Assembly (NCBI GenBank): GCA_016719465.1
Contig: JADJYY010000012.1
Coordinates: forward strand, 62,001 to 126,000
Length of the DNA stretch: 64,000 bases
Source of the DNA: Hydrogenophilales bacterium
Lineage (GTDB): Bacteria > Pseudomonadota > Gammaproteobacteria > Burkholderiales > Thiobacillaceae
Direction of reading: 5' to 3'
The first letter of the stretch is position 1, and every line of letters starts with the position of its first letter. Of this stretch, positions 23,597 to 32,775 are shown in pieces. The notes beneath the pieces are model-generated. The model saw only the letters and a list, made by a program, of their open reading frames with translations, ran no database searches and was not told where the DNA came from. The translations under genes were made by a program, and so were the position numbers.

Positions 23597-26278
23597 ATGA
23601 AGCGGATCAAAATGCATCGACGTGACTTCCTCAAGGGAAGCGCCTTCATTACCAGTTCCGCGGTCGGCGCGAGCTTGATGGTCGGCGGCAATCCGGAGCT
23701 CGAAGCAGCGCCCATTTCGCCTGAAGCGGCGTCGGCCAAACGCACCACGGCGATCGCCCAATGCCCCTACTGCGGCGTGGGCTGCGGCACGATCATCATT
23801 TCGGAGAACGGCAAGATCGTCTCCATGCGTCCAGACAAGGACCATCCCACCAACTACGGCTTGCAGTGCATCAAGGGGCTGACCGCCGCCGAGCCGATCT
23901 ATGTGGATCGCATGCAGGGCGACCCCTACGTGCGCAAGGACGTGTGGGAGGAATGGAACAAGCCGGGCCATGGTGACATGGACTTCATCAGCAAGACCAA
24001 GGGCTCCTTCGACGAGCAGCACTTCGTGCGCGTGCCTTACGAGAAGGCGTCCGACATGACGGCGCACAAGATCGCCCACTTCGCCAAGAAGTATGGCGGC
24101 AACAGCATCGCGCTGTACGGCTCCGGCCAGCTCACCATGGAGGGCCAGTACCTGGAGAACGTGTTCATGAAGGGGGTGCTGGGCTCGAACACCATCGAGG
24201 CCAATGCCCGCATGTGCATGACCTCGGCGGTGACCGGCTACTACGCGACCCTGGGCTCGGACACGCCGCCGATGGCCTACGAGGACATCGAGCTGTCGGA
24301 CATGATCATGCACTTCGGGCACAACGCCCGCGAGGCGCATCCCATCATCTTCTGGCGCTGCGCCGACCACAAGAAGAAGACCAACATCCCCACGGTCGTC
24401 GCGGATCCGCGCTACACGGGCACCGGCAAGGGCTATGCGGACATCAATCCGAAAAACCATGTGGATGTGCCCGTGCTCAACGGCGACATCAGCTTCCTCA
24501 ACGCCATCGCCCACGTGCTGCTCAAGGAGCACGAGGACGTGATCGACTGGAAGTTCCTGAAAGCCCACACCACCGGCTGGAAGGAATACGTGGATGGCGT
24601 GCTGGCCCACTACAGCCCCGAGCAGGTTCAGGACCGGATGGGCACCGACGAGGTGCCGCCGGCGAAGATCCGGCACGTCGCCAAGTTATTCGCCGACGCC
24701 ACGCGCAAGCGCCTGGCGCGCGGCAAGGACGGCCATGGTGGCGTGCTGATGATGTGGGGGATTGGCTACAACCAGCACATCCACGGGCAGAACAACGTCA
24801 TTTCCATCATCAACCTGTGCACCTTGACCGGCAATCTGGCCAAGCCCGGCTGCGGTCCCTTCTCCATGACCGGCCAGCCCAACGCCATGGGCGAGCGCTT
24901 TACCGGCGGCCTGACCGGCCGGCTGCCGTTCAACGAGCCGCTCGACAACCCCCTGCACCGGCTGAAGATGGCCAAGGCCTGGCGCGTGCCCGAGAAAAAC
25001 CTGGAGCGGGCGCTGAACTCGCAGAACCCCGGCTTTGCCGTGGGCATGCTGGAACGGGCGCTCAAGGGCGACCTCAAGGCCATGTTCTGGGTCTATGCCA
25101 CCCACATCGACCTGCCGGACCAGGACAACCTGGTGCGTCCGGCGCTCCTGAAGACCTTCAACGTGGTGCAGGAGATCTACCGGCACGCGCCCAACAACCT
25201 GTATGCCGACGTGATCTTCCCCGCCGCCACCTGGGGCGAGGTGGAGGGCACCTACATCAGCTCGGAGCGGCGCATCAACATTAACCAGAAGGCCGCCGAA
25301 GCCCCCCCCGGCTGCCGCCCCGACATGGACATGGTGATCGACAAGGGCAAGGAAATCGCCCACCTGCTGGGCCTGGATGCGGACGCCATCTTTCCCTACA
25401 AGAAACTCAAGGACGGCACCTACGATTCGCAGGAAGTGTTCCGCGATGTTTGCCGGGCCAGCGCCGGCACCGACGTGGACCTCACCGGCATCCTGGAGGT
25501 GGAGAAGGCGGACAAGCTTACCCCTTATGAGCAGCTTGCCGAACTGCGCGGCATCATGTGGCCGGCGCCCACCTACCAGATCGCCCGGGACGGCGGCACC
25601 AAGCGCCGCTACATGAACCAGGAAAACCAGTGGACCAACCGGCCCTACGGCTACTTCCGCACCAAGGATGGCAAGGTGCACATGCAGCTTTGCCAGCAGG
25701 ACTACACCAACCGCGAGGCGATCACCGCCAAGCTGATGGAGTTCGGCGTCAAGAAGGGGGTCTACACCATCGACAACCTGGCCTTGCTCAAGGAGGCGCG
25801 CGACAAGGGCCTGACCCCCGACCTGCCCGACATGAAGTTCCGGGGCAAGGCGTGGGATGCGGTACCCAAGGACAAGTACCCCTACTGGCTGGGCCTGGGC
25901 GTGGTGTACGAGCACTTCCACACCGCCAAGTCCAACCGCAGCCCCACCACGCGGCGTCTGGTGCCGGAGATGTATGTGGAAATGCACGAGCAGGACGCGA
26001 AGGAACTCGGCATCAAGGACGGCGACAAGGTTCGCCTGGTGACGCGCCGGGGCTCCTTCGAGGCGCGCGCCCAGGTCGGCACCCACAGCCTGGTCAAACC
26101 GGCGCGCAACAGCGTGCCGCGCGGCTACCTGTTCAGCCCCTGGAACCTGTCGGTGGCCGACAGCGCCGATCCCAGAAAGAACAAATGGCTGGTCAACAAG
26201 ACCTCCAGCCGTGTCTGGGACCTGGTGTCGGGGCAGGTGGACTTCAAGAAACTCGCGGCGCGCGTGGAGAAGGTATGA
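23597..26278 (+). CDS. Tat-exported NapA-like molybdopterin oxidoreductase
   Basis: This catalytic subunit of 893 residues belongs to the Mo-bis-MGD (DMSO reductase) superfamily, Nap/Nas-related. The twin-arginine signal is HRRDFLKGS. The N-terminal [4Fe-4S] ligands are C56, C59 and C63 (CPYCGVGC) and C91 (LQCIKG). The predicted Mo ligand is Cys207 in EANARMCMTSAVTGYY, where NapA has NARHCMASAV. The C-terminal molybdopterin-dinucleotide domain carries NRSPTTRRLVPEMYVEM. It is longer than typical NapA (about 830). Nitrate is the obvious candidate substrate, but divergence and the absence of napB and napD leave this open. It presumably acts in the periplasm with the cytochrome and the NapGH-like proteins. 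Confidence 0.88.
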   Translation: MKRIKMHRRDFLKGSAFITSSAVGASLMVGGNPELEAAPISPEAASAKRTTAIAQCPYCGVGCGTIIISENGKIVSMRPDKDHPTNYGLQCIKGLTAAEPIYVDRMQGDPYVRKDVWEEWNKPGHGDMDFISKTKGSFDEQHFVRVPYEKASDMTAHKIAHFAKKYGGNSIALYGSGQLTMEGQYLENVFMKGVLGSNTIEANARMCMTSAVTGYYATLGSDTPPMAYEDIELSDMIMHFGHNAREAHPIIFWRCADHKKKTNIPTVVADPRYTGTGKGYADINPKNHVDVPVLNGDISFLNAIAHVLLKEHEDVIDWKFLKAHTTGWKEYVDGVLAHYSPEQVQDRMGTDEVPPAKIRHVAKLFADATRKRLARGKDGHGGVLMMWGIGYNQHIHGQNNVISIINLCTLTGNLAKPGCGPFSMTGQPNAMGERFTGGLTGRLPFNEPLDNPLHRLKMAKAWRVPEKNLERALNSQNPGFAVGMLERALKGDLKAMFWVYATHIDLPDQDNLVRPALLKTFNVVQEIYRHAPNNLYADVIFPAATWGEVEGTYISSERRININQKAAEAPPGCRPDMDMVIDKGKEIAHLLGLDADAIFPYKKLKDGTYDSQEVFRDVCRASAGTDVDLTGILEVEKADKLTPYEQLAELRGIMWPAPTYQIARDGGTKRRYMNQENQWTNRPYGYFRTKDGKVHMQLCQQDYTNREAITAKLMEFGVKKGVYTIDNLALLKEARDKGLTPDLPDMKFRGKAWDAVPKDKYPYWLGLGVVYEHFHTAKSNRSPTTRRLVPEMYVEMHEQDAKELGIKDGDKVRLVTRRGSFEARAQVGTHSLVKPARNSVPRGYLFSPWNLSVADSADPRKNKWLVNKTSSRVWDLVSGQVDFKKLAARVEKV

Positions 26279-26314
26279 GGTGGGGTAGGTCGAGAAATTT
26301 TCGCGCCGGCCTCC

Positions 26315-26902
26315 ATGCAGCGCAGAACCTTTCTTGACGCCCTGCTCAGCGCCGCCGCCGCGACGGCGCTGAGCCCCCTGCTGGCCGAGGCGCGCCCGGA
26401 GGCGCGCCAACCCGCGCGCGCGATCCGCTATCTGAGGCCGCCGGGGGCGCGCCCGGAGGAGGAATTCCTGGCCCATTGCATCCACTGCGGGCAATGCGGC
26501 GAGGTCTGCCCCAACCGCTGCATCCAGTATTTCGGCTTTGAGAACGGGCCGCGCTCGCTGGATACGCCCTACATCGTGCCGCGGGAACAGGCCTGCATCC
26601 TGTGCATGAAATGCGGCGAGGTCTGCCCCACCGATGCCATCCAGCCGGTGGCGCGCGAACTGGCGCCCATTCTCAAGCAGGTGCGCATGGGCCGGGCCCG
26701 GGTCGATGAACGGCTGTGCCTGTCGTATCAGGGCAAGACCTGCGGCGTCTGCTACCGCGCCTGTCCCTTGCAGGACGTGGCGATCCGCGTGGGCCGCCTG
26801 GAACAGCCCCAGGTGCTGAAAGACTGCGTGGGCTGCGGCCTGTGCGAGCGCTCCTGCATCCAGATCCCCCAGGCCATCCGCATCATCCCGGACTACGGTT
26901 AG
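26315..26902 (+). CDS. NapG-like periplasmic ferredoxin, four [4Fe-4S] motifs (copy 1)
   Basis: The 195-residue protein has a twin-arginine-type leader (MQRRTFLDALLSAAAATAL). Four cysteine clusters are seen: CIHCGQCGEVCP, CILCMKCGEVCP, the split CGVCYRACP and CVGCGLCERSC. This matches NapG, which forms a quinol dehydrogenase with NapH and feeds electrons to a periplasmic nitrate reductase. It follows the NapA-like gene by 36 nt and precedes a NapH-like gene. Confidence 0.88.
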   Translation: MQRRTFLDALLSAAAATALSPLLAEARPEARQPARAIRYLRPPGARPEEEFLAHCIHCGQCGEVCPNRCIQYFGFENGPRSLDTPYIVPREQACILCMKCGEVCPTDAIQPVARELAPILKQVRMGRARVDERLCLSYQGKTCGVCYRACPLQDVAIRVGRLEQPQVLKDCVGCGLCERSCIQIPQAIRIIPDYG

Positions 26903-26921
26903 CCATTTTTTGAGCCTCCCG

Positions 26922-27926
26922 ATGGGCACACACAAACCCTTTTTCCTCTGGCGACACCTCAACAAGTTGCGCTGGCTGAGCCTTTCCATCGTGTTCGCGA
27001 TGCTGGTGGCCCTGCCCTTCATTCATGTCTACCAGACCTATGCCGCCGCGCATGCCTATGACCTGCTCGCCCCCTCGGAAAAGCAGCTCTACGACGTGAT
27101 GGAAACCCTCACCGCCGCCTTCGCCGATGACCCGGCGGAAGACCTGGACGCCATCAAGGGCAACACCTGGTCGGGCAGTTTCTTCGGCTTGCAGTTGAGC
27201 GACCCGCTCGCCGTGGCCGGGCAGATGGCGGCGGGGCTCAAGGCGTATGCGCCGTTTCTGCTGACGGCCCTCATCCCCGTGTTGTTCACGCTCGTGCTGG
27301 GGCGGTTTTTCTGCGGCTGGATCTGCCCCGCCACCTTTTTGTACGAACTGAACACCAACGTCTCCACCTGGCTTGCCCGCCTGGGCTTCAAGGTGGGCAA
27401 CCGCCGCTTCGACCGCCGCCTGAAATACGCGGTGCTGGGCGTGGGGCTGGCGCTGTCCGCCGCCACCGGCTCGGTGTTGATGGCGGCGATCTACCCGCCC
27501 GCCATCGTCGGGCGCGAGCTGTATTACGCCATCGCCCTGGGCGGGTTCGGTGCCGGCGCGGTGTTCTTCGTCGGCACCCTGCTGTTCGACACCCTGGTCG
27601 CTCGCCGCGGGTTCTGCCGCTATCTCTGCCCCGGTGGCGCGCTTTATGCCCTGCTGGGCCGTTATCGCCTGGTGCGCATTCGCCGCATCGTGGAAAGCTG
27701 CAACGACTGCGCCAGGTGCAATGCCGTCTGCGAATTCGGCCTCGACCCCCTGCGCGACCATTTCGGCCAGGAATGCAACAACTGCGCGGCCTGCATCGCG
27801 GTTTGCCCCACCCAGGCCATGACCTTTGTGCTCCGGCCCACGGATTACCCGGAACAAGGTCCGGGCCATCTGGGCAAGCAATACCGCCGCAATCACCCGG
27901 AATCCGCCGCGAAAGGTGGCCATTGA
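26922..27926 (+). CDS. NapH-like membrane polyferredoxin (copy 1)
   Basis: This is an integral membrane iron-sulfur protein of about 334 residues. Four or so hydrophobic segments carry the Cys-x3-Cys-Pro motifs CGWICPATFL and CRYLCPGGAL typical of NapH. Two cytoplasmic-side [4Fe-4S] motifs follow (CNDCARCNAVC and CNNCAACIAVCP). A periplasmic insert lies near residues 45-95. It likely oxidises quinol and passes electrons to NapG-like partners. The start is set at ATG 26922; a TTG at 26910 is possible. Its stop overlaps the next start as TGATG. Confidence 0.88.
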   Translation: MGTHKPFFLWRHLNKLRWLSLSIVFAMLVALPFIHVYQTYAAAHAYDLLAPSEKQLYDVMETLTAAFADDPAEDLDAIKGNTWSGSFFGLQLSDPLAVAGQMAAGLKAYAPFLLTALIPVLFTLVLGRFFCGWICPATFLYELNTNVSTWLARLGFKVGNRRFDRRLKYAVLGVGLALSAATGSVLMAAIYPPAIVGRELYYAIALGGFGAGAVFFVGTLLFDTLVARRGFCRYLCPGGALYALLGRYRLVRIRRIVESCNDCARCNAVCEFGLDPLRDHFGQECNNCAACIAVCPTQAMTFVLRPTDYPEQGPGHLGKQYRRNHPESAAKGGH

Positions 27927-28534
27927 TGCGGCGCCGCGGCGCCCTGCAACGCCTGATCCGGGGCGCGGCCCTGCTCGCCGCCGCCAGCCTGCCCTATGGC
28001 ATGGCGCGCCTGATGGTGCCGGAGGCCAAGGCGCAATCGCGCAACCACATCCGCCCGCCGGGGGCGCTGAAAGACGATGCCGCCTTCATCGCCGCGTGTA
28101 TCGGCTGCGGGCTGTGCGGAGAGGTCTGCCCGCCGCGTTGCATCCGCTTTCACGGCCGGGATGGCGGGGAGAAGGTCAACACACCCTGGATCAACCCCGA
28201 GGAGAAGGGCTGCACCCTGTGCAACAAATGCATGGAGGTCTGCCCCACCGAGGCCCTGGTCGAAACGCCCCTCAAGGAAATCGACATGGGCATCGCCCAG
28301 ATCGACCGCGCCGCATGCTATCCCTGGGTCGATCGCGGCATCTGCGGCGCCTGTGTGAGCGTCTGCCCACTTGGTGACCAGGCCATCGGCTTCGAGATGT
28401 GGAACCAGTATCGTCCGATCATCAAGTCAGGGTGCGTAGGCTGCGGGCTGTGCGTCGAGGTCTGCCCCGAGCCCAGCCTGCCGATCTGGGTCGTCGATCG
28501 TATGCAGGGTTCGGTGGCCAAACACAGCGTATGA
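27926..28534 (+). CDS. NapG-like periplasmic ferredoxin (copy 2)
   Basis: The 202-residue protein has an Arg-rich N terminus and hydrophobic leader (LIRGAALLAAASLPYGMA), then four [4Fe-4S] motifs (CIGCGLCGEVCP, CTLCNKCMEVCP, CGACVSVCP and CVGCGLCVEVCP). It is paralogous to the gene at 26315. Translation is coupled to the upstream NapH-like gene (TGATG) and to the next gene (ATGA). Two NapG/NapH-type pairs in one operon are unusual. Confidence 0.87.
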   Translation: MRRRGALQRLIRGAALLAAASLPYGMARLMVPEAKAQSRNHIRPPGALKDDAAFIAACIGCGLCGEVCPPRCIRFHGRDGGEKVNTPWINPEEKGCTLCNKCMEVCPTEALVETPLKEIDMGIAQIDRAACYPWVDRGICGACVSVCPLGDQAIGFEMWNQYRPIIKSGCVGCGLCVEVCPEPSLPIWVVDRMQGSVAKHSV

Positions 28535-29112
28535 AGCGCTTGTTTTTGTTATTGCTGTTCCTACTCCCGCCCTGCCAGTTTGCCGGGGCGCACCACGTGC
28601 TGGGCCGCCCCACCTACAGCCTGAGCGAGGATTCCAACACCCCGCCCAGCATGCAGGTGGAGACGCAAATCGGCGCGTATTTCGTGAGCTACATGGCGTT
28701 CCCCGCGTTTCCGAAACCCAACGAACCCGGCCGCGTCAGCGTCTATGCCACCCGGCTCGATGACGGCGCGCCCTTCCAGGGGGAAATCACCTTCAGCGTG
28801 CGCGACGACAGCTGGCTTGACGGCTGGTTCGCCAGCCGGAAAGAAGTGCTGGGCGTCCAGCGCCCCAATGACAACACCCACCGCCAGGGCTTCATCTTCA
28901 AGAACGAAGGCGACTACATCATCACCGCGGAATTCGAGGACGGCGGCGAGCCCTACATCATCGATTTTCCGCTGCGCATCGGTGAGCCCGTCGCGGTCGG
29001 CCCCATCGGCGTCGCCGTGGGCGTGATCACCGTCATCCTGGTCGGCGTCAACCTGGTGCAACGCAAGCGGCTGCCGCGCGCGGGTAAACAAGGCAGGCGG
29101 GCTGCTTCGTGA
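28531..29112 (+). CDS. FixH-like periplasmic protein with C-terminal membrane anchor
   Basis: The 193-residue protein has a signal peptide (LFLLLLFLLPPCQFAGA), a periplasmic domain that looks beta-rich and contains VSVYATRLDDGAPFQGEITF, and one C-terminal transmembrane segment (VGPIGVAVGVITVILVGV). I cannot assign a family firmly; the layout recalls FixH/YtkA-like proteins that accompany polyferredoxins. It overlaps its neighbours by 4 bp on both sides (ATGA and GTGA), so it belongs to the same operon and probably to the same complex. Confidence 0.7.
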   Translation: MKRLFLLLLFLLPPCQFAGAHHVLGRPTYSLSEDSNTPPSMQVETQIGAYFVSYMAFPAFPKPNEPGRVSVYATRLDDGAPFQGEITFSVRDDSWLDGWFASRKEVLGVQRPNDNTHRQGFIFKNEGDYIITAEFEDGGEPYIIDFPLRIGEPVAVGPIGVAVGVITVILVGVNLVQRKRLPRAGKQGRRAAS

Positions 29113-30680
29113 TCTATTGCAGCGTGGACGGCGCGTTGATGATGACCCATCCGGGGCTGCCGGAATTCTGGGGGATTTGCATCCTCATCATGATGATCCT
29201 GACGGTGGTGTGGGCCATGACCGCGCCAATGACCGCAATGAAAACCGCCATGCATGGCGCGGGCGCGCTAACGCTCGCCCGGCTGCCGGTGGTCGGCAAC
29301 GGGGTTCGTCTGCTGGCGGCAAACCGCTGGGTGCCGCTGGTCTTGAAGCTGGCGATGGTTTCGCTCTTTTTGCTGGTGATTGCCGCGGGCTTGTTCGGCA
29401 CCCCGTTCCCGGAGCGGAATCTCGCCACCGTGCTGACCTGGAACCTGTGGTGGGGCGGACTGATTTTTTCGATCTTCTTTCTTGGCTCGGCCTGGTGCGC
29501 GATCTGTCCCTGGGATGCGCTGGCGCAGTGGCTGGTGCGGCGTCGGCTATGGCGGCGCGCGCGGCCGAACAACTCCCTCAATCTGCGCGTGCCACGCTGG
29601 CTGCGCGGTGTGTGGCCGGCCCTCTGGCTACTCGTTGGCCTGACCTGGCTTGAACTTGGCATGGGCATCACCCTCGATCCCCATGCCACGGCATTGGTCG
29701 CGCTGCTGATCGTGGTACTCGCCACGGCCTCGCTCGCGGTTTTTCGGCGCAAGGCGTTTTGCCGCTACTTCTGCCCGGTGGGCCGCACCGTTGGGTCCTA
29801 TTCCCAACTGGCCATGGTGGAACTGAGACCCATCGACGCCAGCGTGTGCGCCCGTTGCAAGACACTGGATTGCTATCACGGCAACCAAGAGATCGAACCC
29901 TGCCCGACCGGGCTGGTGATGGGCAGTCTGAAGCAGAACAACTACTGCACGTCATGCGGAAACTGCACCCAAAGCTGCCCGCATGCCAACATTGCCTGGC
30001 GCTTGCGCCCCCCCAGCATCGAGGCCGTGCGGGGCGCGCGTCCGCAAACGGATGAAGCCTGGTTCATGGTCGCGCTGCTCGCGCTCACCGCCCTGCATGG
30101 CCTGACCATGATGCCATTCTGGGAAGCGTGGATGCGCGCCCTGGCCCGTGCCATCGGCGACAGCGGCGGTTTGTTGTGGAGCTTCAGTCTCGGACTCGCG
30201 GCCTGTCTGATCTCCGTGGGCGGGCTCTATGCCCTCCTGGCGGCGGCGACCCACCGCCTGACCGGTGGCAGCCAGCCTTTCAGGCGTTACCTCACCTCGT
30301 TTGCGTTTGTCGCGCTTCCACTCGCGTTTGCCTATCACATGGCGCACAACCTGAATCATCTGGTGCGGGAAAGCGCGGGCGTGGGCGGCGTGTTGCGGAA
30401 TCCCCTCGGCGTAGGCGCGTTGCCGCTTGGCATGGCGGAAAAGCAGATTCGCCACATGAACATGCTGATCTACCAGGACGTGGTATTCGCATTGCAGGCC
30501 GGCCTGTTGGTGCTGGGATTTCTGATCGCCGTGCGAATCGTGCGCCATCGGGGTGCCTCTCTTCTTGAAGCGGGCGCGGGAAGCCAGGGCTGGAGGCTCT
30601 TCCCCATGTTGCTGTTCGCGGCCGGCATATCCGGCTTCAATCTTTGGTTGCTGATGCAGCCCATGGTGATGCGGATGTAA
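29109..30680 (+). CDS. NapH/NosR-type membrane polyferredoxin (copy 2, large)
   Basis: The 523-residue polytopic protein has CxxxCP motifs in WCAICPWDAL and FCRYFCPVGRT and ferredoxin-like Cys groups (CARCKTLDCY and CTSCGNCTQSCP). An extra C-terminal membrane domain contains several His (YHMAHNLNHLVRE and KQIRHMNM) that could bind heme or a quinone. It is larger than NapH, so it resembles the C-terminal part of NosR fused to a further membrane module. The GTG start overlaps the previous stop. Confidence 0.8.
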   Translation: MIYCSVDGALMMTHPGLPEFWGICILIMMILTVVWAMTAPMTAMKTAMHGAGALTLARLPVVGNGVRLLAANRWVPLVLKLAMVSLFLLVIAAGLFGTPFPERNLATVLTWNLWWGGLIFSIFFLGSAWCAICPWDALAQWLVRRRLWRRARPNNSLNLRVPRWLRGVWPALWLLVGLTWLELGMGITLDPHATALVALLIVVLATASLAVFRRKAFCRYFCPVGRTVGSYSQLAMVELRPIDASVCARCKTLDCYHGNQEIEPCPTGLVMGSLKQNNYCTSCGNCTQSCPHANIAWRLRPPSIEAVRGARPQTDEAWFMVALLALTALHGLTMMPFWEAWMRALARAIGDSGGLLWSFSLGLAACLISVGGLYALLAAATHRLTGGSQPFRRYLTSFAFVALPLAFAYHMAHNLNHLVRESAGVGGVLRNPLGVGALPLGMAEKQIRHMNMLIYQDVVFALQAGLLVLGFLIAVRIVRHRGASLLEAGAGSQGWRLFPMLLFAAGISGFNLWLLMQPMVMRM

Positions 30681-30695
30681 ACCAGGAGAAAACGG

Positions 30696-31280
30696 ATGGA
30701 TCGTCGAGCATTCTTCCAGCAGGCATTTCGTAACACGGGCAAGAAAATTGTCGCGGTATGCGATGCCAAAGTCAGCCGACAGGCTGCGCACTGGATCCGC
30801 CCTCCCCATGCGCTTGGCGAACTGGAATTCCTCCTTGCCTGCACGCGTTGCGGCGCCTGCATTGCCGCTTGCCCGCACGAAGTGATATTTCCCTTGGCCG
30901 CAAGACTCGGAATCAGTGTGGCCGGCACGCCCGCATTGGACCTGCTCAACAAAGGCTGTCACTTATGCGAAGAGTGGCCGTGTGTCGCCGCCTGTGAACC
31001 GGCAGCGCTCAAGAAAGATACGGAAGAGGGCGCCGCGGGATGGCCGACGCCTTTCGCCCGGGTTCAAGTCGACACGAGCGCCTGCTTGCCTTATCAAGGC
31101 CCGGAGTGCGGCGCGTGCGAGGGGAGTTGCAAGGTGCCGGGCGCGCTCGTCTGGGATATGTATCGCCCACGCATCGATCCGGAACATTGCGTGGGGTGTG
31201 CCCTGTGCCGCGAGGCCTGCATCGTGGAGCCCTCGGCGATCAAGATCGAGGCCGTCGCGCGCGCCGTCGATGCTTCGTGA
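30696..31280 (+). CDS. NapF-like ferredoxin
   Basis: The 194-residue protein starts MDRRAFFQQAFRNTG. It has four cysteine clusters (CTRCGACIAACP, CHLCEEWPCVAAC, CGACEGSC and CVGCALCREAC), as in NapF/NapG proteins. The twin Arg is followed by only a weak hydrophobic stretch, so it is more likely cytoplasmic like NapF, which helps mature or supply electrons to NapA. AGGAG precedes the ATG. It is the last gene of the cluster. Confidence 0.82.
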   Translation: MDRRAFFQQAFRNTGKKIVAVCDAKVSRQAAHWIRPPHALGELEFLLACTRCGACIAACPHEVIFPLAARLGISVAGTPALDLLNKGCHLCEEWPCVAACEPAALKKDTEEGAAGWPTPFARVQVDTSACLPYQGPECGACEGSCKVPGALVWDMYRPRIDPEHCVGCALCREACIVEPSAIKIEAVARAVDAS

Positions 31281-31625
31281 GGTTCCCGGCAACCCCGTCT
31301 GACAGGGGCGGAAGGGGCGCGGTCATGCCGCGGGTGGAAATCGACGTTGGCATGAGGCTATTGGGTTGGGCCGATCGCTTGGCGTGCCCGGTCGATATGC
31401 GCCCAGGCGGCAACGAATCCGCGGAAACAAAACGCGTAAACCGGGACGTATCGACAAGGACGGCTGACTTCACGGTGTCTTCATATCCCCGCGGGGGGGA
31501 TTCAGGATTCCTCGGGAGTCGGATATTCCGGGCTTGACCACGAAGCCCGCGTTTTTGCGCGGGCTGATGATTGACCAGGCAGGCCTTCCTCTTTACCATA
31601 CGCGGTCTTTTTCGAGGGGGAACCC
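31281..31625. other. intergenic region before tpiA with hairpin
   Basis: No gene is recognised in these 345 bases. A hairpin AGCCCGCG / CGCGGGCT with a TTTTTG loop lies at 31544-31565, and a CCCCGCGGGGGG palindrome near 31487; either could contribute to ending the upstream operon. A tpiA promoter is expected here but none stands out. Confidence 0.5.
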
Positions 31626-32372
31626 ATGCGTCGCAAACTGGTCGCCGGCAACTGGAAAATGCATGGCAGTCTGGCCGAGAACAAAGCCTTGTTGGCCGGC
31701 GTGCTGGCCGGCATGGGCGATGTGAAGGCCGGCGTGGCGGTGTGCGTGCCCTTCCCCTATCTGTCTCAAGCCCAGGCCGGGCTGACCGGTTCGGCCGTCG
31801 CCTGGGGCGCGCAGAACATGAGCCAGCATGCCAAGGGTGCCTACACGGGTGAAGTGTCGGCGTCCATGCTCAAGGACTTCGGTTGTACCTATGTCATCGT
31901 CGGCCATTCCGAGCGTCGCGCCCTCTATGGCGAAAGCGATGCGGTGGTGGCCGAGAAATTCGCCGCCGCCCAGGCGGCCGGCCTGACGCCGATTCTTTGC
32001 GTGGGCGAGACCCTGGAGGAGCGCGAGTCCGGCGTCACCGAGCAGGTCGTCGGCCGTCAACTGGATGTCGTCATCGCCAAGTGCGGGGTTGCCGCCCTGG
32101 CGCGGGCCGTGGTGGCCTACGAGCCGGTCTGGGCGATCGGTACCGGCAAGACCGCCACGCCGGAGCAGGCCCAGACGGTGCACGCCTTTATTCGCGGCAG
32201 GGTGCGCGCACTGGATGCCGCCGTGGCGTCGGGTCTGGTCATCCAGTACGGTGGCAGCATGAAAGCCAGTAATGCGGTCGAACTGCTTTCCCAGCCGGAT
32301 ATCGATGGCGGACTGATTGGCGGCGCTTCTCTCAACGCCGAGGAATTCCTGGCGATTTGCCGGGCCGGTTAA
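31626..32372 (+). CDS. tpiA: triosephosphate isomerase
   Basis: TpiA interconverts dihydroxyacetone phosphate and glyceraldehyde-3-phosphate. The 248-residue TIM barrel has AGNWKMHG (Asn and Lys of the active site), the catalytic His in VIVGHSERR, the catalytic Glu in VVAYEPVWAIGTGKTA (loop 6), and the phosphate loop IQYGGSMKASN. GGGGG precedes the ATG. It is followed by secG and tRNA-Leu as in other betaproteobacteria. Confidence 0.97.
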   Translation: MRRKLVAGNWKMHGSLAENKALLAGVLAGMGDVKAGVAVCVPFPYLSQAQAGLTGSAVAWGAQNMSQHAKGAYTGEVSASMLKDFGCTYVIVGHSERRALYGESDAVVAEKFAAAQAAGLTPILCVGETLEERESGVTEQVVGRQLDVVIAKCGVAALARAVVAYEPVWAIGTGKTATPEQAQTVHAFIRGRVRALDAAVASGLVIQYGGSMKASNAVELLSQPDIDGGLIGGASLNAEEFLAICRAG

Positions 32373-32405
32373 GGCGCGGACCAGGTTCAGGATAGGGTGC
32401 AATAA

Positions 32406-32744
32406 ATGGAATTTATGGTTTGGATTCTTCATCTTCTGGTGGCCGCCGCCGTGGTCGGCCTGGTGCTGCTCCAGCATGGCAAGGGAGCCGACATGGGCGC
32501 CGCCTTTGGCAGTGGCTCGTCCGGCAGCCTGTTCGGCGCCAGCGGTTCGGCGAATTTCCTGTCGCGCACCACCGCGGTGCTGGCGACGGCGTTTTTCGTG
32601 ACCAGCCTTGGCCTGACTTATTTTTCCAGCCAGAAGCATGGGGCTGCGGTCACGCCCGTGGCCGCGCCCGCCCAGCCCGCGGCGCCCCAGCCTGTCCAGC
32701 AGCCCGCGGGTGGAATCGATAAGTCGGGGGCGATCCCGAAGTGA
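32406..32744 (+). CDS. secG: preprotein translocase subunit SecG
   Basis: SecG is the small inner-membrane subunit of the SecYEG channel. The 112-residue protein has two transmembrane segments (MVWILHLLVAAAVVGLVLLQ and an LATAFFVTSLGLTYF region) linked by GADMGAAFGSGSSGSLFGA, the SecG hallmark. The C-terminal Ala/Pro-rich tail is common in betaproteobacteria. It lies 33 nt after tpiA and 31 nt before tRNA-Leu. Confidence 0.95.
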   Translation: MEFMVWILHLLVAAAVVGLVLLQHGKGADMGAAFGSGSSGSLFGASGSANFLSRTTAVLATAFFVTSLGLTYFSSQKHGAAVTPVAAPAQPAAPQPVQQPAGGIDKSGAIPK

Positions 32745-32775
32745 GTTTTTCGGAATGCCCGCGCATTCCGAGTAG

